Shown: positions 6,224 through 15,347, counted from the stretch's first letter. The stretch: 25,085 nt of DNA from Porphyromonas sp. (GCA_029983505.1 JASBZK010000028.1:1-25085); one strand, 5' to 3'. Numbers and translations are program-made. Notes: generated by a model from the letters alone, not told the origin.

Positions 6224-8095
6224 TTAATTGGCTGTGTCACCAAGCGTGACGTTTTTAAGAGGCTCGTAGGGCTTGCCTCCGCCTTCGTAGTTGGAGTTAT
6301 TGAAGTACTCCACATAGATCAGACGAATGGGGTGTACGAGTGCCGAAATGGTGGTCAGACCGATGTTTATCCCGTGTCCGAGGATGAGGATAACTGCCCC
6401 AAGCGGAATAGCACCGTACCAAGGCATCCCTTCCGTCACCGTGGCTGCAAGCGTATTAAAGACGCTCCCGAGGATCGACCCCGTCAAGCCTATGGCAAAA
6501 AGACGGATGTAGGAGAGCGTATCGCCGAGAAGCCCTGAAGCCATACCGTAGGTCGTCCACAGACCGTTCCCGATATTGGCGAAGATGTTTTTGCCGGGCA
6601 TATTCAGGAGGAAGGCGAGAGCGATGCATACTGCGACGAGACCCCACAGCACGTACTCCACGGGTTTGGGAAGAGCGATGTTGAGAAACGGCAGACCGAA
6701 TAGCACAGCGAGGAAGACGATAAGGAGCGGCCAAGCAAACGCATGGAGCGAATGGATGAGACCCTCCTGCTTCTTTACCTTAAACGCACTGACGAATTTC
6801 GCAAAGAGGATATGGACGAATCCAAGTGCCAAAGCGATGATCATCATGTTATTCTGAGAGATAAAGAACCCTTTGATCTTCTGCATGAAAGGTACTTCCA
6901 CGAGGGCGATGCCAAAAAAAGATCCGGAGAAAAATCCGATCACAAGCCCCGCCAAGCTGAGCCACTGGAAGAGCTCAACGAAGGGCTTCCACGAGGCACC
7001 GACCTTGGTCTTGATGTACGTAGCGAGAAGGAGGTACAGGAGACCGTAACCCGCGTCACCGAAGCACATCCCGAAGAAGAGCATAAAGAAAGGTGCGATG
7101 AAGGCCGTGGGATCGAATTCGTTGTAATTCGGGAGGGAAAACATCTTTACTAGTGGCTCAAAAACCCGTACGAAACGGTTGTTTTTCAGCACTACAGGGA
7201 CATCCTCTTCCTTGGGATTGAAGGCCATCTCCTCAAATACTACGTTATCTGCGGAGAGGGCGGCTTCCATAGCCGTCGCTTTCGGATCCGGTACCCAGCC
7301 CTCGAGGACGACGAGCTTATTGTCATAGAGACGTACGCCCTGGAAGAGCGCGTTGTCCATACGGTACGTATTCTCCAGCTCGACCCGCTTTGCTTCAAGG
7401 GCTTCGGCGTGAAAAGCGAGATACGCTTGGCTGTCTCTCAAGCTCAGAATATCCTTCTTTATAGCCTCTTCCTTAATCTTAAGCGAAGAGAGGCTTACCC
7501 CTTTGGGCAGGCTGATGGGCTCGGCAAACTCCAAGTCCGGAGCCGTGTCCGTAGCGTCCACGGTCACAAAATAGACCGACCGCCCCGCTTCGTCGATGAT
7601 TTGGGCGTCGTAGAGCTCTTCCCAGTCCGGATTGTACTGAGTCTTCATCACCGTCCAAAAGTGGAGGAAATGTCCAGACTCTTTCAATTTCTCGATGAGG
7701 GTGGGATCGAAGTCGCCCCACGTCTCAAGGTCGCGCTGCTGAGCGTGCAGTCTGTCGAGCTCTTTTTGATGCTCTTTGATCTGCTTGTCGATTCGGTCGA
7801 AAGCCGCGACATAGGCGTCGTAGCTTCCGGTCTCGCTGTCCTTTACGTCAGGGTGAGGTATCTCGTCCGGGCTTTGACCTTTGGCAAGCGGGTAATTGCT
7901 CTTAATGCCGTTTAGGCGCGAAAGGAGCCTTGAGATATCGGACTGAGCCTCTTCAATCTCTTTGAAATGCTCAATCTGCCCGGGGTCGGTGTTGTTTTTG
8001 ATGTGTACGACACCGAGTTTTTTAAGGGTCTGGAGGAAAGATTCGTACTCGGGTTCAAAGGTGAAGAACGAGTACTTGCGCATTTTCTCAATCAT
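6224..8095 (-). CDS. ntpI: V-type ATP synthase subunit I (stator a-subunit homologue)
   Basis: A 623-residue protein with a hydrophilic, partly coiled-coil N-terminal half (about residues 1-320) and a membrane C-terminal half (about 330-600) with several hydrophobic helices. It is the stator channel subunit that exchanges ions with the K ring. The essential channel arginine is Arg531, within the conserved segment GDTLSYIRLFAIGL. Its ATG overlaps the stop of subunit D by four bases (ATGA), which suggests translational coupling. Its length is in the range usual for bacterial subunit I (about 600-660). Confidence 0.96.
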   Translation of the reverse strand: MIEKMRKYSFFTFEPEYESFLQTLKKLGVVHIKNNTDPGQIEHFKEIEEAQSDISRLLSRLNGIKSNYPLAKGQSPDEIPHPDVKDSETGSYDAYVAAFDRIDKQIKEHQKELDRLHAQQRDLETWGDFDPTLIEKLKESGHFLHFWTVMKTQYNPDWEELYDAQIIDEAGRSVYFVTVDATDTAPDLEFAEPISLPKGVSLSSLKIKEEAIKKDILSLRDSQAYLAFHAEALEAKRVELENTYRMDNALFQGVRLYDNKLVVLEGWVPDPKATAMEAALSADNVVFEEMAFNPKEEDVPVVLKNNRFVRVFEPLVKMFSLPNYNEFDPTAFIAPFFMLFFGMCFGDAGYGLLYLLLATYIKTKVGASWKPFVELFQWLSLAGLVIGFFSGSFFGIALVEVPFMQKIKGFFISQNNMMIIALALGFVHILFAKFVSAFKVKKQEGLIHSLHAFAWPLLIVFLAVLFGLPFLNIALPKPVEYVLWGLVAVCIALAFLLNMPGKNIFANIGNGLWTTYGMASGLLGDTLSYIRLFAIGLTGSILGSVFNTLAATVTEGMPWYGAIPLGAVILILGHGINIGLTTISALVHPIRLIYVEYFNNSNYEGGGKPYEPLKNVTLGDTAN

Positions 8096-8706
8096 GCTTC
8101 TTGCTCCTCCTCGCGCGCTTTTCTTTCGAGATTTTCCCTCATAATTTTCTGTGAAGCCTTTGAGAGTGACTCCTCGTCCTCGAGATACCGTTTGATCTTT
8201 CGGATGGCATCTTGGTAGCCGGGGATTTGGACTTTCTCAAAGAGGTTTACTTTCTGGGTCGTTTTGCGTCGCGCGTGGTCGAGAATCTCAAGCTCCATCC
8301 GTCCGACTTCGGCACGAATGCCGATTGTGGCCATATCTTGGATGAGCCGTGTGCCATCCATATACCACGAGGGACTATTCATTAGGGAGAATGGTTTTAC
8401 GTCAAACTCGACTTCGTCAAGCTCGGGCACGGGGGTACCCGCAATCTTGCGCACCTGCATTTTTACATCCGTTACTTTAACGAGCGAGGGGTCGAATTCG
8501 CTCCACAGAGCCACCAGACTGTCATAGCCTGCCATCGACTCTTTGAGACGCTCTTCGAGTGATTCCACCTCTCTCTTTACCCGCTTCACTTCTACCCTTA
8601 GCGCACTCTCCTTGCTCTTGATGGTGGGCAGAGCGCGCTGACGCATCTTGAGCGCTTTCTGCTGTTGCTGGAGCGAGGTCTTATTGTATTGAAACTTAAT
8701 AGCCAT
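8092..8706 (-). CDS. ntpD: V-type ATP synthase subunit D (central rotor shaft)
   Basis: A 204-residue protein rich in charged heptad-like sequence at both ends. This fits the two long helices of the subunit D shaft, which turns inside the A3B3 head and links it to the membrane ring. The N-terminus (KFQYNKTSLQQQQKALKMRQ) and C-terminal helix (PGYQDAIRKIKRYLEDEESL) are typical. It overlaps subunit I by four bases, but lies 255 bp downstream of subunit B, an unusually large gap for this operon, and that gap holds a 90-bp repeat element. Confidence 0.94.
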   Translation of the reverse strand: MAIKFQYNKTSLQQQQKALKMRQRALPTIKSKESALRVEVKRVKREVESLEERLKESMAGYDSLVALWSEFDPSLVKVTDVKMQVRKIAGTPVPELDEVEFDVKPFSLMNSPSWYMDGTRLIQDMATIGIRAEVGRMELEILDHARRKTTQKVNLFEKVQIPGYQDAIRKIKRYLEDEESLSKASQKIMRENLERKAREEEQEA

Positions 8707-8760
8707 TTCTAATAGGGTATTGGGTGTAGCCTGATTTGAATATCCGATAACCGAAAAATT

Positions 8761-8796
8761 GCGGTCACAAAAACCTCATTTCACAGACCGCTGTGA
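8761..8796. repeat. Overlapping inverted repeats in the subunit B-D gap
   Basis: GCGGTC (8761-8766) is complementary to GACCGC (8786-8791), while TCACAG (8781-8786) is complementary to CTGTGA (8791-8796). The two hairpins are mutually exclusive, so the transcript here could switch between them. They adjoin the 90-bp repeat at 8803. No function is known. Confidence 0.4.
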
Positions 8797-8802
8797 AGCA
8801 CG

Positions 8803-8892
8803 AATCTTGGTACGTGTCTCATTTTGTCTCCGGTCTGTACCAAAAGTTTGCCGGGATCCGTATCTCGAAGAAACTTTGGTCTGTATGAAATT
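8803..8892. repeat. 90-bp intergenic repeat element, copy A
   Basis: The element begins AATCTTGGTACGTGTCTC and ends TTTGGTCTGTATGAAATT. Copy B at 16521-16610 has the same length, with 17 of 18 and 16 of 18 identical bases at the two ends and a diverged core. The core contains GGTCTGTACC (8832-8841) and an imperfect inverted repeat ACCAAAAGTTT/AAACTTTGGT (8839-8849 with 8871-8880). It lies between ATPase subunits B and D, so it would be part of the operon transcript. I recognise no named repeat family. Confidence 0.65.
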
Positions 8893-8961
8893 CAGTCTCT
8901 AAGTGTGGGGCAAACGGGTTCTGCCATCCTGCAGTATTTCACTTCTCGGATAAAGTTCGCA

Positions 8962-10329
8962 TCAGGCGTGAGGCATATTATCGGCATCTACGCCGCTTTT
9001 CATCTTCACGTCTTTGGGCCAATATTTGTCCACAAAGGATTGGCGAATGTTGACTTCTGTCGGCGTGAAGTGCTCGGCAAAGAGGTGCCAAGCCGTGTCG
9101 AGCATCTTGGTGGTGTCAATATTGACATCCACCGCGAGAAGCTCCTTGGAGTACTCGTCAGCAAAGTCGAGGGCACGCTGGTCGTAGTCGGTGAGGTCGA
9201 AACCGTTCTCGAGCTTCGTCTGGGCGTTTGCTGCATCCGAGTAGAGGCGAACCGCTGCATTCATCACCTGGGGGTGATCTTCGCGCGTCCTCTTGCCGAT
9301 CACTTGCTGCTTGAGACGGGAGAGCGAGCGGAAGGGGTCGATGATGACCTTCCCGACGTTGCTGTCCCGGCGTAAGTAGAGCTGACCCTCGGTGATGTAA
9401 CCGGTGTTGTCGGGCACCGCGTGCGTAATGTCTCCACCGGAAAGCGTGGTCACGGCGATGATCGTGATGGAGCCGCCGGCGGGGAACTGTACCGCCTTCT
9501 CGTAAATCTTCGCGAGGTCGGAGTAGAGAGAGCCGGGCATAGAGTCCTTGGAGGGAATCTGGTCCATCTTATTGGAGACGATGGCCAGTGCGTCGGCGTA
9601 GTTGGACATATCCGTGAGGAGGACGAGCACTTTCTCGTTCTTTTGCACCGCAAAATACTCCGCAGCCGTCAAGGCCATATCCGGGATGAGGATACGCTCG
9701 ATGGAAGGGTCTTCGGTCGTATTGATGAAGGAAGTGATTCGGTCGAGGGCTCCCGCGTTGGAAAACGTGTTGCGGAAAAAGAGGTAGTCGTCGTTTGTCA
9801 TACCCATACCCCCAAGGATAATCTTATCGGACTGGGCACGTAGCGCCACCGTGGCCATCACTTCGTTAAACGGTTGATCCGGGTCTGCAAAGAACGGAAT
9901 CTTTTGTCCCGTCACGAGGGTATTATTGAGGTCAATGCCGGAGATACCGGTGGCGATAAGCTCTGAGGGCTGTTCGCGTCGGACGGGGTTGACGGAAGGT
10001 CCGCCGATCTCCACCTCTTCGCCTTCGAGCTCGGGACCTCCGTCTATAGGATCCCCGTACGCGTTGAGGAATCGTCCCGCAAGGGCATCACTTACTTTCA
10101 GGGACGGAGATTTGCCGAGGAAAACGACCTCTGCATCCGTGGGGATACCTTCGGTGCCGCGGAAGACCTGAAGGGTCACTTCGTCTTTGTAGATGCGCAC
10201 CACCTGTGCTACCCGCCCGTCGATAAGTGCCAGTTCGTCATAGCCCACATCTTGGGCTTTGAGGGTGCAGGTCGCTTTGGTGATCTTGGAGATGCGCGTG
10301 TATATCTTTTGGAATGCTTTTGTTGCCAT
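8962..10329 (-). CDS. ntpB: V-type ATP synthase subunit B (non-catalytic head subunit)
   Basis: A 455-residue alpha/beta-type nucleotide-binding subunit that alternates with A in the cytoplasmic hexameric head. As in other V/A-type B subunits, the P-loop is degenerate: TGQKIPFFADPDQPFNEVMA stands where catalytic subunits have GxxxxGKT. This marks the non-catalytic subunit. Conserved B-subunit segments are present: LTDMSNYADAL, the region MPGSLYSDLAKIYEKA, and the C-terminal DPFRSLSRLKQQ. It starts 4 bp after the subunit A stop codon. A 255-bp gap separates its end from subunit D. Confidence 0.96.
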   Translation of the reverse strand: MATKAFQKIYTRISKITKATCTLKAQDVGYDELALIDGRVAQVVRIYKDEVTLQVFRGTEGIPTDAEVVFLGKSPSLKVSDALAGRFLNAYGDPIDGGPELEGEEVEIGGPSVNPVRREQPSELIATGISGIDLNNTLVTGQKIPFFADPDQPFNEVMATVALRAQSDKIILGGMGMTNDDYLFFRNTFSNAGALDRITSFINTTEDPSIERILIPDMALTAAEYFAVQKNEKVLVLLTDMSNYADALAIVSNKMDQIPSKDSMPGSLYSDLAKIYEKAVQFPAGGSITIIAVTTLSGGDITHAVPDNTGYITEGQLYLRRDSNVGKVIIDPFRSLSRLKQQVIGKRTREDHPQVMNAAVRLYSDAANAQTKLENGFDLTDYDQRALDFADEYSKELLAVDVNIDTTKMLDTAWHLFAEHFTPTEVNIRQSFVDKYWPKDVKMKSGVDADNMPHA

Positions 10330-10333
10330 AGTC

Positions 10334-12106
10334 TTATGCTGCTGTCTGCTTGCTTTGTTTCTTTTCGTTAATCAGATCCAAAGCCAGCTTTTCGTACTTC
10401 AGATAGTCATCGCTCTTGAATTCCGAGTAGTTCATTTGCTTCATATAGTTGATGACACTCTTGAAGAATTCGCTTACTTCGTTGAAGTCCTCGAAGTTAA
10501 ACTTGGTGTTGCAGATGTCCAGGACTTTCGTAAGCATTACCTGTTGCCTTTCGAGGGGACAGAGTTGGTCGATGTCGTCAAACGCATCCTGCTGGAAGAT
10601 AATGAAGTCCAAAAGCTCACTCTTCCAGAAAATCTCGTGGTACTCCACGGGGACACCGTCGTCTCCTAAGATATTGATCTGCTCGGCGATTTCCTTCCCT
10701 TGGAGCATCCTTCTCTTGGACTCATTGACCATATCGATCCACCCCGGCATCGTGATACCCGTGATGTACTCCTCAAACTCGGGGTACTCGAGGTATTTGG
10801 AATAACTGTCGATGGGGTTGACTGCCGGGTAACGCTTCTTGTCGGCACGGTTTTGCTCAAGGGCATAGAAGCAGCGTGCTACTTTTTGAGTGTTCTCGGT
10901 CACGGGTTCTTTGAGGTTACCGCCGGCAGGAGAGACGGTCCCGATGAAGGTCACGGATCCGGTTTTGCCGTTATTAAGCTCCACATATCCGGCACGGGCA
11001 TAGAAGTTCGCGATGATCGCGGAGAGGTCCATCGGAAAGGCGTCCGGTCCGGGGAGCTCTTCCAAGCGGTTCGACATTTCGCGAAGTGCCTGCGCCCAGC
11101 GCGACGTGGAGTCTGCCATAAGTAGTACTTTCAGCCCCATAGACCGGTAATACTCGGCAATGGTCATCGCCGTGTACACGGATGCTTCGCGCGCCGCTAC
11201 GGGCATATTCGACGTGTTGGCGATGATGATGGTGCGCTCCATCAGCTTGCGACCTGTATGAGGGTCATCAAGCTCGGGATATTCTTTGAAGATTTCTACC
11301 ACTTCATTTGCGCGTTCCCCACACGCCGCCATCACGACGATGTCTGCTTCCGCCTGCTTGGAGATCGCGTGCTGCAAGACGGTCTTCCCCGTCCCGAAGG
11401 CTCCGGGAATAAAGCCCGTGCCACCTTCGACGATGGGATTCATCGTGTCAATGCAGCGGACTCCGGTCTCAAGGAGCTTGAAAGGTCTCGGCTTGTGCCT
11501 GTAGCAGGTGATGGCACGCTTCACCGGCCACTTCTGCACCATAGAGACTTTATGCTCGGCTCCACTCGCGTCCGTCAGTACGGCCATCGTGTCGTCTACT
11601 TTGTACTCACCTTCCGGGATGATTGACTTCACGGTATAGGATCCTTCAAAAGCGAACGGCACCATTATCCGGTGCGGTTGGTCGTTTTCGCTCGTCTCGG
11701 CCAACCAGGAGCCGGCCTCTACGGTGTCCCCGACTTTTGCGATGGGTTTCACCTGCCACAGCTTATCCCGATCCAACGGGTCGGTGTACTGACCCCGTTT
11801 GAGGAAAACGCCCTCCATTTTATCGAGGTCATTCTGAAGTCCGTCGTAGTTTTTGGCAAGCATACCGGGACCGAGCTCTACTTCGAGCATGTGCTCTTCG
11901 AACTCCGCCTCGTCGCCCACCTTCATACCTCTGGTGCTTTCGAAAACCTGTACGTTGGCAAACTTACCCTCCACCCTGATCACTTCGGCCATCAGCTTTT
12001 CGCCACGGACGGACACGAAGCAAATTTCGTTCTGGGCTACAGGTCCGTCCACCTCGATGGAGACGAGGTTTGAGACGATGCCCACGACTTTGCCCTTTGT
12101 TTTCAT
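10334..12106 (-). CDS. ntpA: V-type ATP synthase subunit A (catalytic)
   Basis: A 590-residue catalytic subunit. The Walker A motif is GAFGTGKT (235-242), close to the usual GPFGSGKT. The catalytic glutamate follows in CGERANEVVEIF (262-273), and the DSTSRWAQALRE segment typical of A subunits is present. The insertion before the P-loop (about residues 110-190) is the non-homologous region that distinguishes V/A-type A subunits from F-type beta. It makes or hydrolyses ATP on the cytoplasmic side of the membrane. It lies 33 bp downstream of the DUF2764 gene and 4 bp upstream of subunit B, so all are cotranscribed. Confidence 0.97.
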   Translation of the reverse strand: MKTKGKVVGIVSNLVSIEVDGPVAQNEICFVSVRGEKLMAEVIRVEGKFANVQVFESTRGMKVGDEAEFEEHMLEVELGPGMLAKNYDGLQNDLDKMEGVFLKRGQYTDPLDRDKLWQVKPIAKVGDTVEAGSWLAETSENDQPHRIMVPFAFEGSYTVKSIIPEGEYKVDDTMAVLTDASGAEHKVSMVQKWPVKRAITCYRHKPRPFKLLETGVRCIDTMNPIVEGGTGFIPGAFGTGKTVLQHAISKQAEADIVVMAACGERANEVVEIFKEYPELDDPHTGRKLMERTIIIANTSNMPVAAREASVYTAMTIAEYYRSMGLKVLLMADSTSRWAQALREMSNRLEELPGPDAFPMDLSAIIANFYARAGYVELNNGKTGSVTFIGTVSPAGGNLKEPVTENTQKVARCFYALEQNRADKKRYPAVNPIDSYSKYLEYPEFEEYITGITMPGWIDMVNESKRRMLQGKEIAEQINILGDDGVPVEYHEIFWKSELLDFIIFQQDAFDDIDQLCPLERQQVMLTKVLDICNTKFNFEDFNEVSEFFKSVINYMKQMNYSEFKSDDYLKYEKLALDLINEKKQSKQTAA

Positions 12107-12139
12107 TCCTTATGTAGTTATGTTGTGTGATTGTTTGAC

Positions 12140-13066
12140 TCATTTTCTGAAGCTGCTATTCGCCTTCTTATTCATACGGCGGAAATCGTCCAGCCCTTCC
12201 CTTGCTTCGCTATTCAGCGTGCCGACAATCTCTCTGAAGCGGCTCTCACCAAGCTCCTTATCCAGATTAGCCCAGCGCTCGAGGATCAACAGACGCTCCA
12301 AGCAGGCGAGCATCGCGTTGATGGAAAAGGTGTCTGCGAATGTGAGGTTGTCGAGAAAGTGGAACTTGAAATCGTCTATCTTGTGTTCCCGCGTCGAAAG
12401 GTTTTCCTCCTCGCTTATACGCGTGATCTCGGTGACGACATCCCCTTCTTCCAAGAAAGAAACGTCACTCCAATTGCCCGATCGCAACAGCCTGACGAGT
12501 TCGCTTTCCCCGATGATGAGCTTTCTCGCGTCCAAATCGAAGCGCTTTACCGTGATCGCCGCAAGGACAAGGATGATGTTTCGCTCCAGAGCCTTCCAGG
12601 TGCGGACGAACTTATTGCCCTCACGCTCCACATAGTCGTAGTAGGCATTTGCCAGAATATCTTCGTAAAAGTATTCCGGAGGTCTCTGGGACACTTCATC
12701 CGTAAGGTACTCCCGGGCGAAGTCTATGATGTAGGAGGGATAGTCCCGTTTCTTTACTTCCTCTTGGACCTCAAAAGGATCCACGGCATCCGGTTCCTTG
12801 CTCCTAAGCAAGTCCACAAGTGCCTTCAGCTTAGTCGGTCCGATGGCATACGGGTGCCTGGCTTCGGGGATGGGATTGCCTTGTAAGAGCGCCAAAAGGG
12901 TACGGTTATCCTCCGGCAAAAGCATCAAGTCCAATTGCTTCTGATCGGCGGATGGAGCCTGACTTCTGAGCTCGTCCACAAACTCGGAAGAGGTGAAGCC
13001 GATCGTCTTTAGGTCGTCTAATCTGAGGGTAGGGAGGGACGCGCCTAAAGTGTAGTATTCAGCCAT
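12140..13066 (-). CDS. DUF2764 protein of the V-type ATPase operon
   Basis: A 308-residue, largely helical, acidic protein starting MAEYYTLGASLPTLRLDDLK, recognisable as the DUF2764 family (PF10962). Members occupy the same slot, between subunits E and A, in the seven-gene V-ATPase operons of Bacteroidetes, Chlamydia and Borrelia. The operon has no gene for the usual subunit C, which links the shaft to the ring. The conserved position and helical character suggest that this protein does that job or a related stalk job; this is inference. No membrane segment or catalytic motif is visible. It starts 17 bp after the subunit E stop codon. Confidence 0.85.
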   Translation of the reverse strand: MAEYYTLGASLPTLRLDDLKTIGFTSSEFVDELRSQAPSADQKQLDLMLLPEDNRTLLALLQGNPIPEARHPYAIGPTKLKALVDLLRSKEPDAVDPFEVQEEVKKRDYPSYIIDFAREYLTDEVSQRPPEYFYEDILANAYYDYVEREGNKFVRTWKALERNIILVLAAITVKRFDLDARKLIIGESELVRLLRSGNWSDVSFLEEGDVVTEITRISEEENLSTREHKIDDFKFHFLDNLTFADTFSINAMLACLERLLILERWANLDKELGESRFREIVGTLNSEAREGLDDFRRMNKKANSSFRK

Positions 13067-13083
13067 AGTGCGGAGCTCTCTTG

Positions 13084-13689
13084 TTATTTGTCTCCGTAAA
13101 GAAGTTCCCTCATACGCGGACGGAGGAAGTCCTTGAAGTATTCCACAAAGGATTCCGGGCTGATGTTGATTTTGTACCCGCCTTCTTTCGGTGCGATCTC
13201 AAAAGTTCTTTTAAGCCCGTTGACGTGGTCGATGGTCACCCCTTTCTCGAGGATAGAGGCTGCGTTTGCTTGGAAGAAAGATTGGAGCCGGTCTGCGTCT
13301 TCGGTAGAAATGGTGACCCCGTTTCCGCCATCTGCGATCATAGTCTCGGCCATCTTCAGTACCACACTCTGCAGTACTTCCGGATTATTGAAAGCCTCGT
13401 CGACTCCCTTAACCACGGATTGATTGGTGAGGAGATTGGTGATTTCGCTTTTCAAAGCCTCGCGTGCATTGGTGATGCTCGTTTTGATCTCGGTCTCTGC
13501 ACGTTCTTTCATCGCCTTGGCCTCTGCTTGGGCGTTTGCGATGAGGGCGTCTGCTTCTTTTTTGGCAGATTCCACGATTTCGTCTCTCTCGGCTTTGGCG
13601 CTCGAAAGTATTTGATCCGCCTGCCCGTTGGCTTTCTCTACGCCATCTTTGTAGATCTTCTCAGCAAGTTGTTGAATCTTATTGTCCAT
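13084..13689 (-). CDS. ntpE: V-type ATP synthase subunit E (peripheral stalk)
   Basis: A 201-residue protein and the first gene of the ATPase operon. The N-terminal half is a long alanine-, lysine- and glutamate-rich helix (about residues 1-105, for example KAERDEIVESAKKEADALIA), as expected for the coiled-coil peripheral stalk. The C-terminal half is a compact domain that should contact the head. In standard V/A-ATPases E pairs with subunit G, but no G gene is present here, so the partner is unknown. Confidence 0.92.
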   Translation of the reverse strand: MDNKIQQLAEKIYKDGVEKANGQADQILSSAKAERDEIVESAKKEADALIANAQAEAKAMKERAETEIKTSITNAREALKSEITNLLTNQSVVKGVDEAFNNPEVLQSVVLKMAETMIADGGNGVTISTEDADRLQSFFQANAASILEKGVTIDHVNGLKRTFEIAPKEGGYKINISPESFVEYFKDFLRPRMRELLYGDK

Positions 13690-13773
13690 TTCTCCTGGCT
13701 ATAATGAGGTGTAAATTTTTCGTTTCGCGTTGTGGTAATTAAGGTTGCACGGTTGCCGGCCAAAAAACCGCCC

Positions 13774-13781
13774 CAAAATTA
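13774..13781 (-). promoter_or_regulatory. Candidate -7 box for the V-type ATPase operon
   Basis: On the minus strand TAATTTTG (13781-13774) matches TAnnTTTG and would start transcription about 80 nt before subunit E. The nearest TTTG (13799-13796) is only 14 nt upstream, shorter than the usual 19-21, so support is partial. No terminator is visible after rsgA, and some readthrough from frr-rsgA is possible. Confidence 0.4.
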
Positions 13782-13812
13782 CCAAAAATCGAGTACAAAT
13801 GCGTCCACTTAT

Positions 13813-14751
13813 TCAGTATGGCGCCCGATATTTTTCGTCTTCGTCTTCCGTCAGAATGCTGATGTAGCTTTTGTATCTGGAAGAGGCTATCTCGTGAGAC
13901 CGGACGGACTCAATCACGGCACATCCCGGCTCGTGTGTGTGGGTGCAGTTGTGAAAGCGGCAGTCCTTGGACGTCTCAAAGATCTCTGGGAAATAGTGTC
14001 CTACTTCCTCTTTTTCAAAATCAAGAGTCCCGAATCCTCTCACGCCGGGTGTGTCTATGATGTATGCCTCCTCAAGGCCCGGCAGAGGGATCATCTCAGA
14101 GTAAGTCGTGGTGTGGACTCCGGAGTTATTCGCCTCCGAAATTTCTTGGGTTTTTCGCCCCGACATCGGCACAAGTGCATTGATGAGGCTTGACTTACCC
14201 ACTCCCGAGTGACCGGAGAAGAGGGTCACGCCCTCGGAGAGCATTTGTTTGAGCTCTTCGAGACCTTCGCCCGTGCGTGCGGAGACGACCACACACCTGT
14301 ATCCGATTTTCCGGTACAGATTGGCTAAGGTCTTGAGTTCGCGCAGTTCGGCGTCATTGTACCGATCTGCTTTATTAAAGACTATGCCCGCGGGTACGCC
14401 GTATGCTTCGCATGTGGATAGGAAGCGGTCTATGAACGTGGTGGACGTAATCGGGTAATTGATGGTCGCCACCAGCAATGCCCGATCGAGGTTCGCCCCG
14501 ATTATTTGCCCTCTTTTGGACAGATTGGAGGCTCGGCGGATGATGTAGTTTCTACGGGGCAAAATCTCCGTAATCCAACACCATTCCTCGTCGGCATCTT
14601 TCTCAAAGACGACGAAATCCCCCACTGCTATCGGATTGGTCGTGCGGATCCCGTCTTGTTTGAAACTGCCTTTGAGGTGGCATCGAAACAGCCCCTGAGG
14701 TGACTTTACGGCATAGTCGTTGCCGGTAGTTTGGAGAACCAAACCTTCCAT
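13813..14751 (-). CDS. rsgA: Ribosome small subunit-dependent GTPase A
   Basis: A 312-residue circularly permuted GTPase that assists 30S ribosome maturation in the cytoplasm. An N-terminal OB-fold region comes first, then the G motifs in permuted order: G4 NKAD (126-129), G1 GHSGVGKS (180-187), G2 around TTTYS (214-218), and G3 DTPG (233-236). The C-terminal zinc knuckle is CX4CXHX5C with Cys264, Cys269, His271 and Cys277. All motifs are intact and the length is typical. It lies 35 bp downstream of frr on the same strand, probably one transcript, so two ribosome-related genes are coupled. Confidence 0.97.
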   Translation of the reverse strand: MEGLVLQTTGNDYAVKSPQGLFRCHLKGSFKQDGIRTTNPIAVGDFVVFEKDADEEWCWITEILPRRNYIIRRASNLSKRGQIIGANLDRALLVATINYPITSTTFIDRFLSTCEAYGVPAGIVFNKADRYNDAELRELKTLANLYRKIGYRCVVVSARTGEGLEELKQMLSEGVTLFSGHSGVGKSSLINALVPMSGRKTQEISEANNSGVHTTTYSEMIPLPGLEEAYIIDTPGVRGFGTLDFEKEEVGHYFPEIFETSKDCRFHNCTHTHEPGCAVIESVRSHEIASSRYKSYISILTEDEDEKYRAPY

Positions 14752-14786
14752 TGGATAGAGCGGTATTTTAGGGGGAAATGACCGTG

Positions 14787-15347
14787 TCAGACGGTCATAA
14801 TCTCTTTTTCCTTGGCAGCATAGACTGCATCAATCTTCTTGATGAAGTCGTCGTGGATCTTTTGCACCTCTTTTTCGCCGTCTTTGGCCTGATCCTCGGA
14901 GATGCCGTCGTTAGTGGCTTTCTTCAGCTGATCGTTTGCCGTCTTTCTGGCGTTACGTATCGCCACCTTGGCATTCTCGGTCTCTGCTTTGACCTGTTTG
15001 GCGAGTTGCTTACGGCGTTCTTCCGTAAGGGGAGGAAGTGTGAGGCGGATATTCTCGCCATTGCTCTCGGGAGTGATGCCGATATTGGAGTCCAAAATCG
15101 CTTTTTCGATGTCCTTCAGTATCTTTTTCTCCCAAGGAGTGATCATTATGGTCTTGGCGTCCGGGACAAGTACGGTAGCCACATTATTAAGGGGTGAGGG
15201 GTTACCGTAGTACATCACGCGAATATCGTCCAAGAGTTTGGGGCTTGCTTTTCCGGCACGAATTTTGGCGAGTTTTTCTTCCAAAAAATCGATTGTATCC
15301 GACATTGAACTTTTTGCCGTCTTGAGAATGTCTGAGACTTCTGCCAT
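14787..15347 (-). CDS. frr: Ribosome recycling factor
   Basis: A 186-residue protein of the usual RRF length. It has the typical N-terminal helix (KSSMSDTIDFLEEKLAKIRAG), the PLNNVATVLVPDAKTIMITPW segment leading into domain II, and the conserved NGENIRLTLPPLTEERRKQL. It releases ribosomes from mRNA after termination together with EF-G. The gene is first in a frr-rsgA unit behind the promoter at 15430-15461. Confidence 0.97.
   Translation of the reverse strand: MAEVSDILKTAKSSMSDTIDFLEEKLAKIRAGKASPKLLDDIRVMYYGNPSPLNNVATVLVPDAKTIMITPWEKKILKDIEKAILDSNIGITPESNGENIRLTLPPLTEERRKQLAKQVKAETENAKVAIRNARKTANDQLKKATNDGISEDQAKDGEKEVQKIHDDFIKKIDAVYAAKEKEIMTV

Noticed and set aside
11853..12886. Open frames of 250-260 residues on the plus strand
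   Set aside because: They overlap ATPase subunit A and the DUF2764 gene in antisense and show no recognisable domain.
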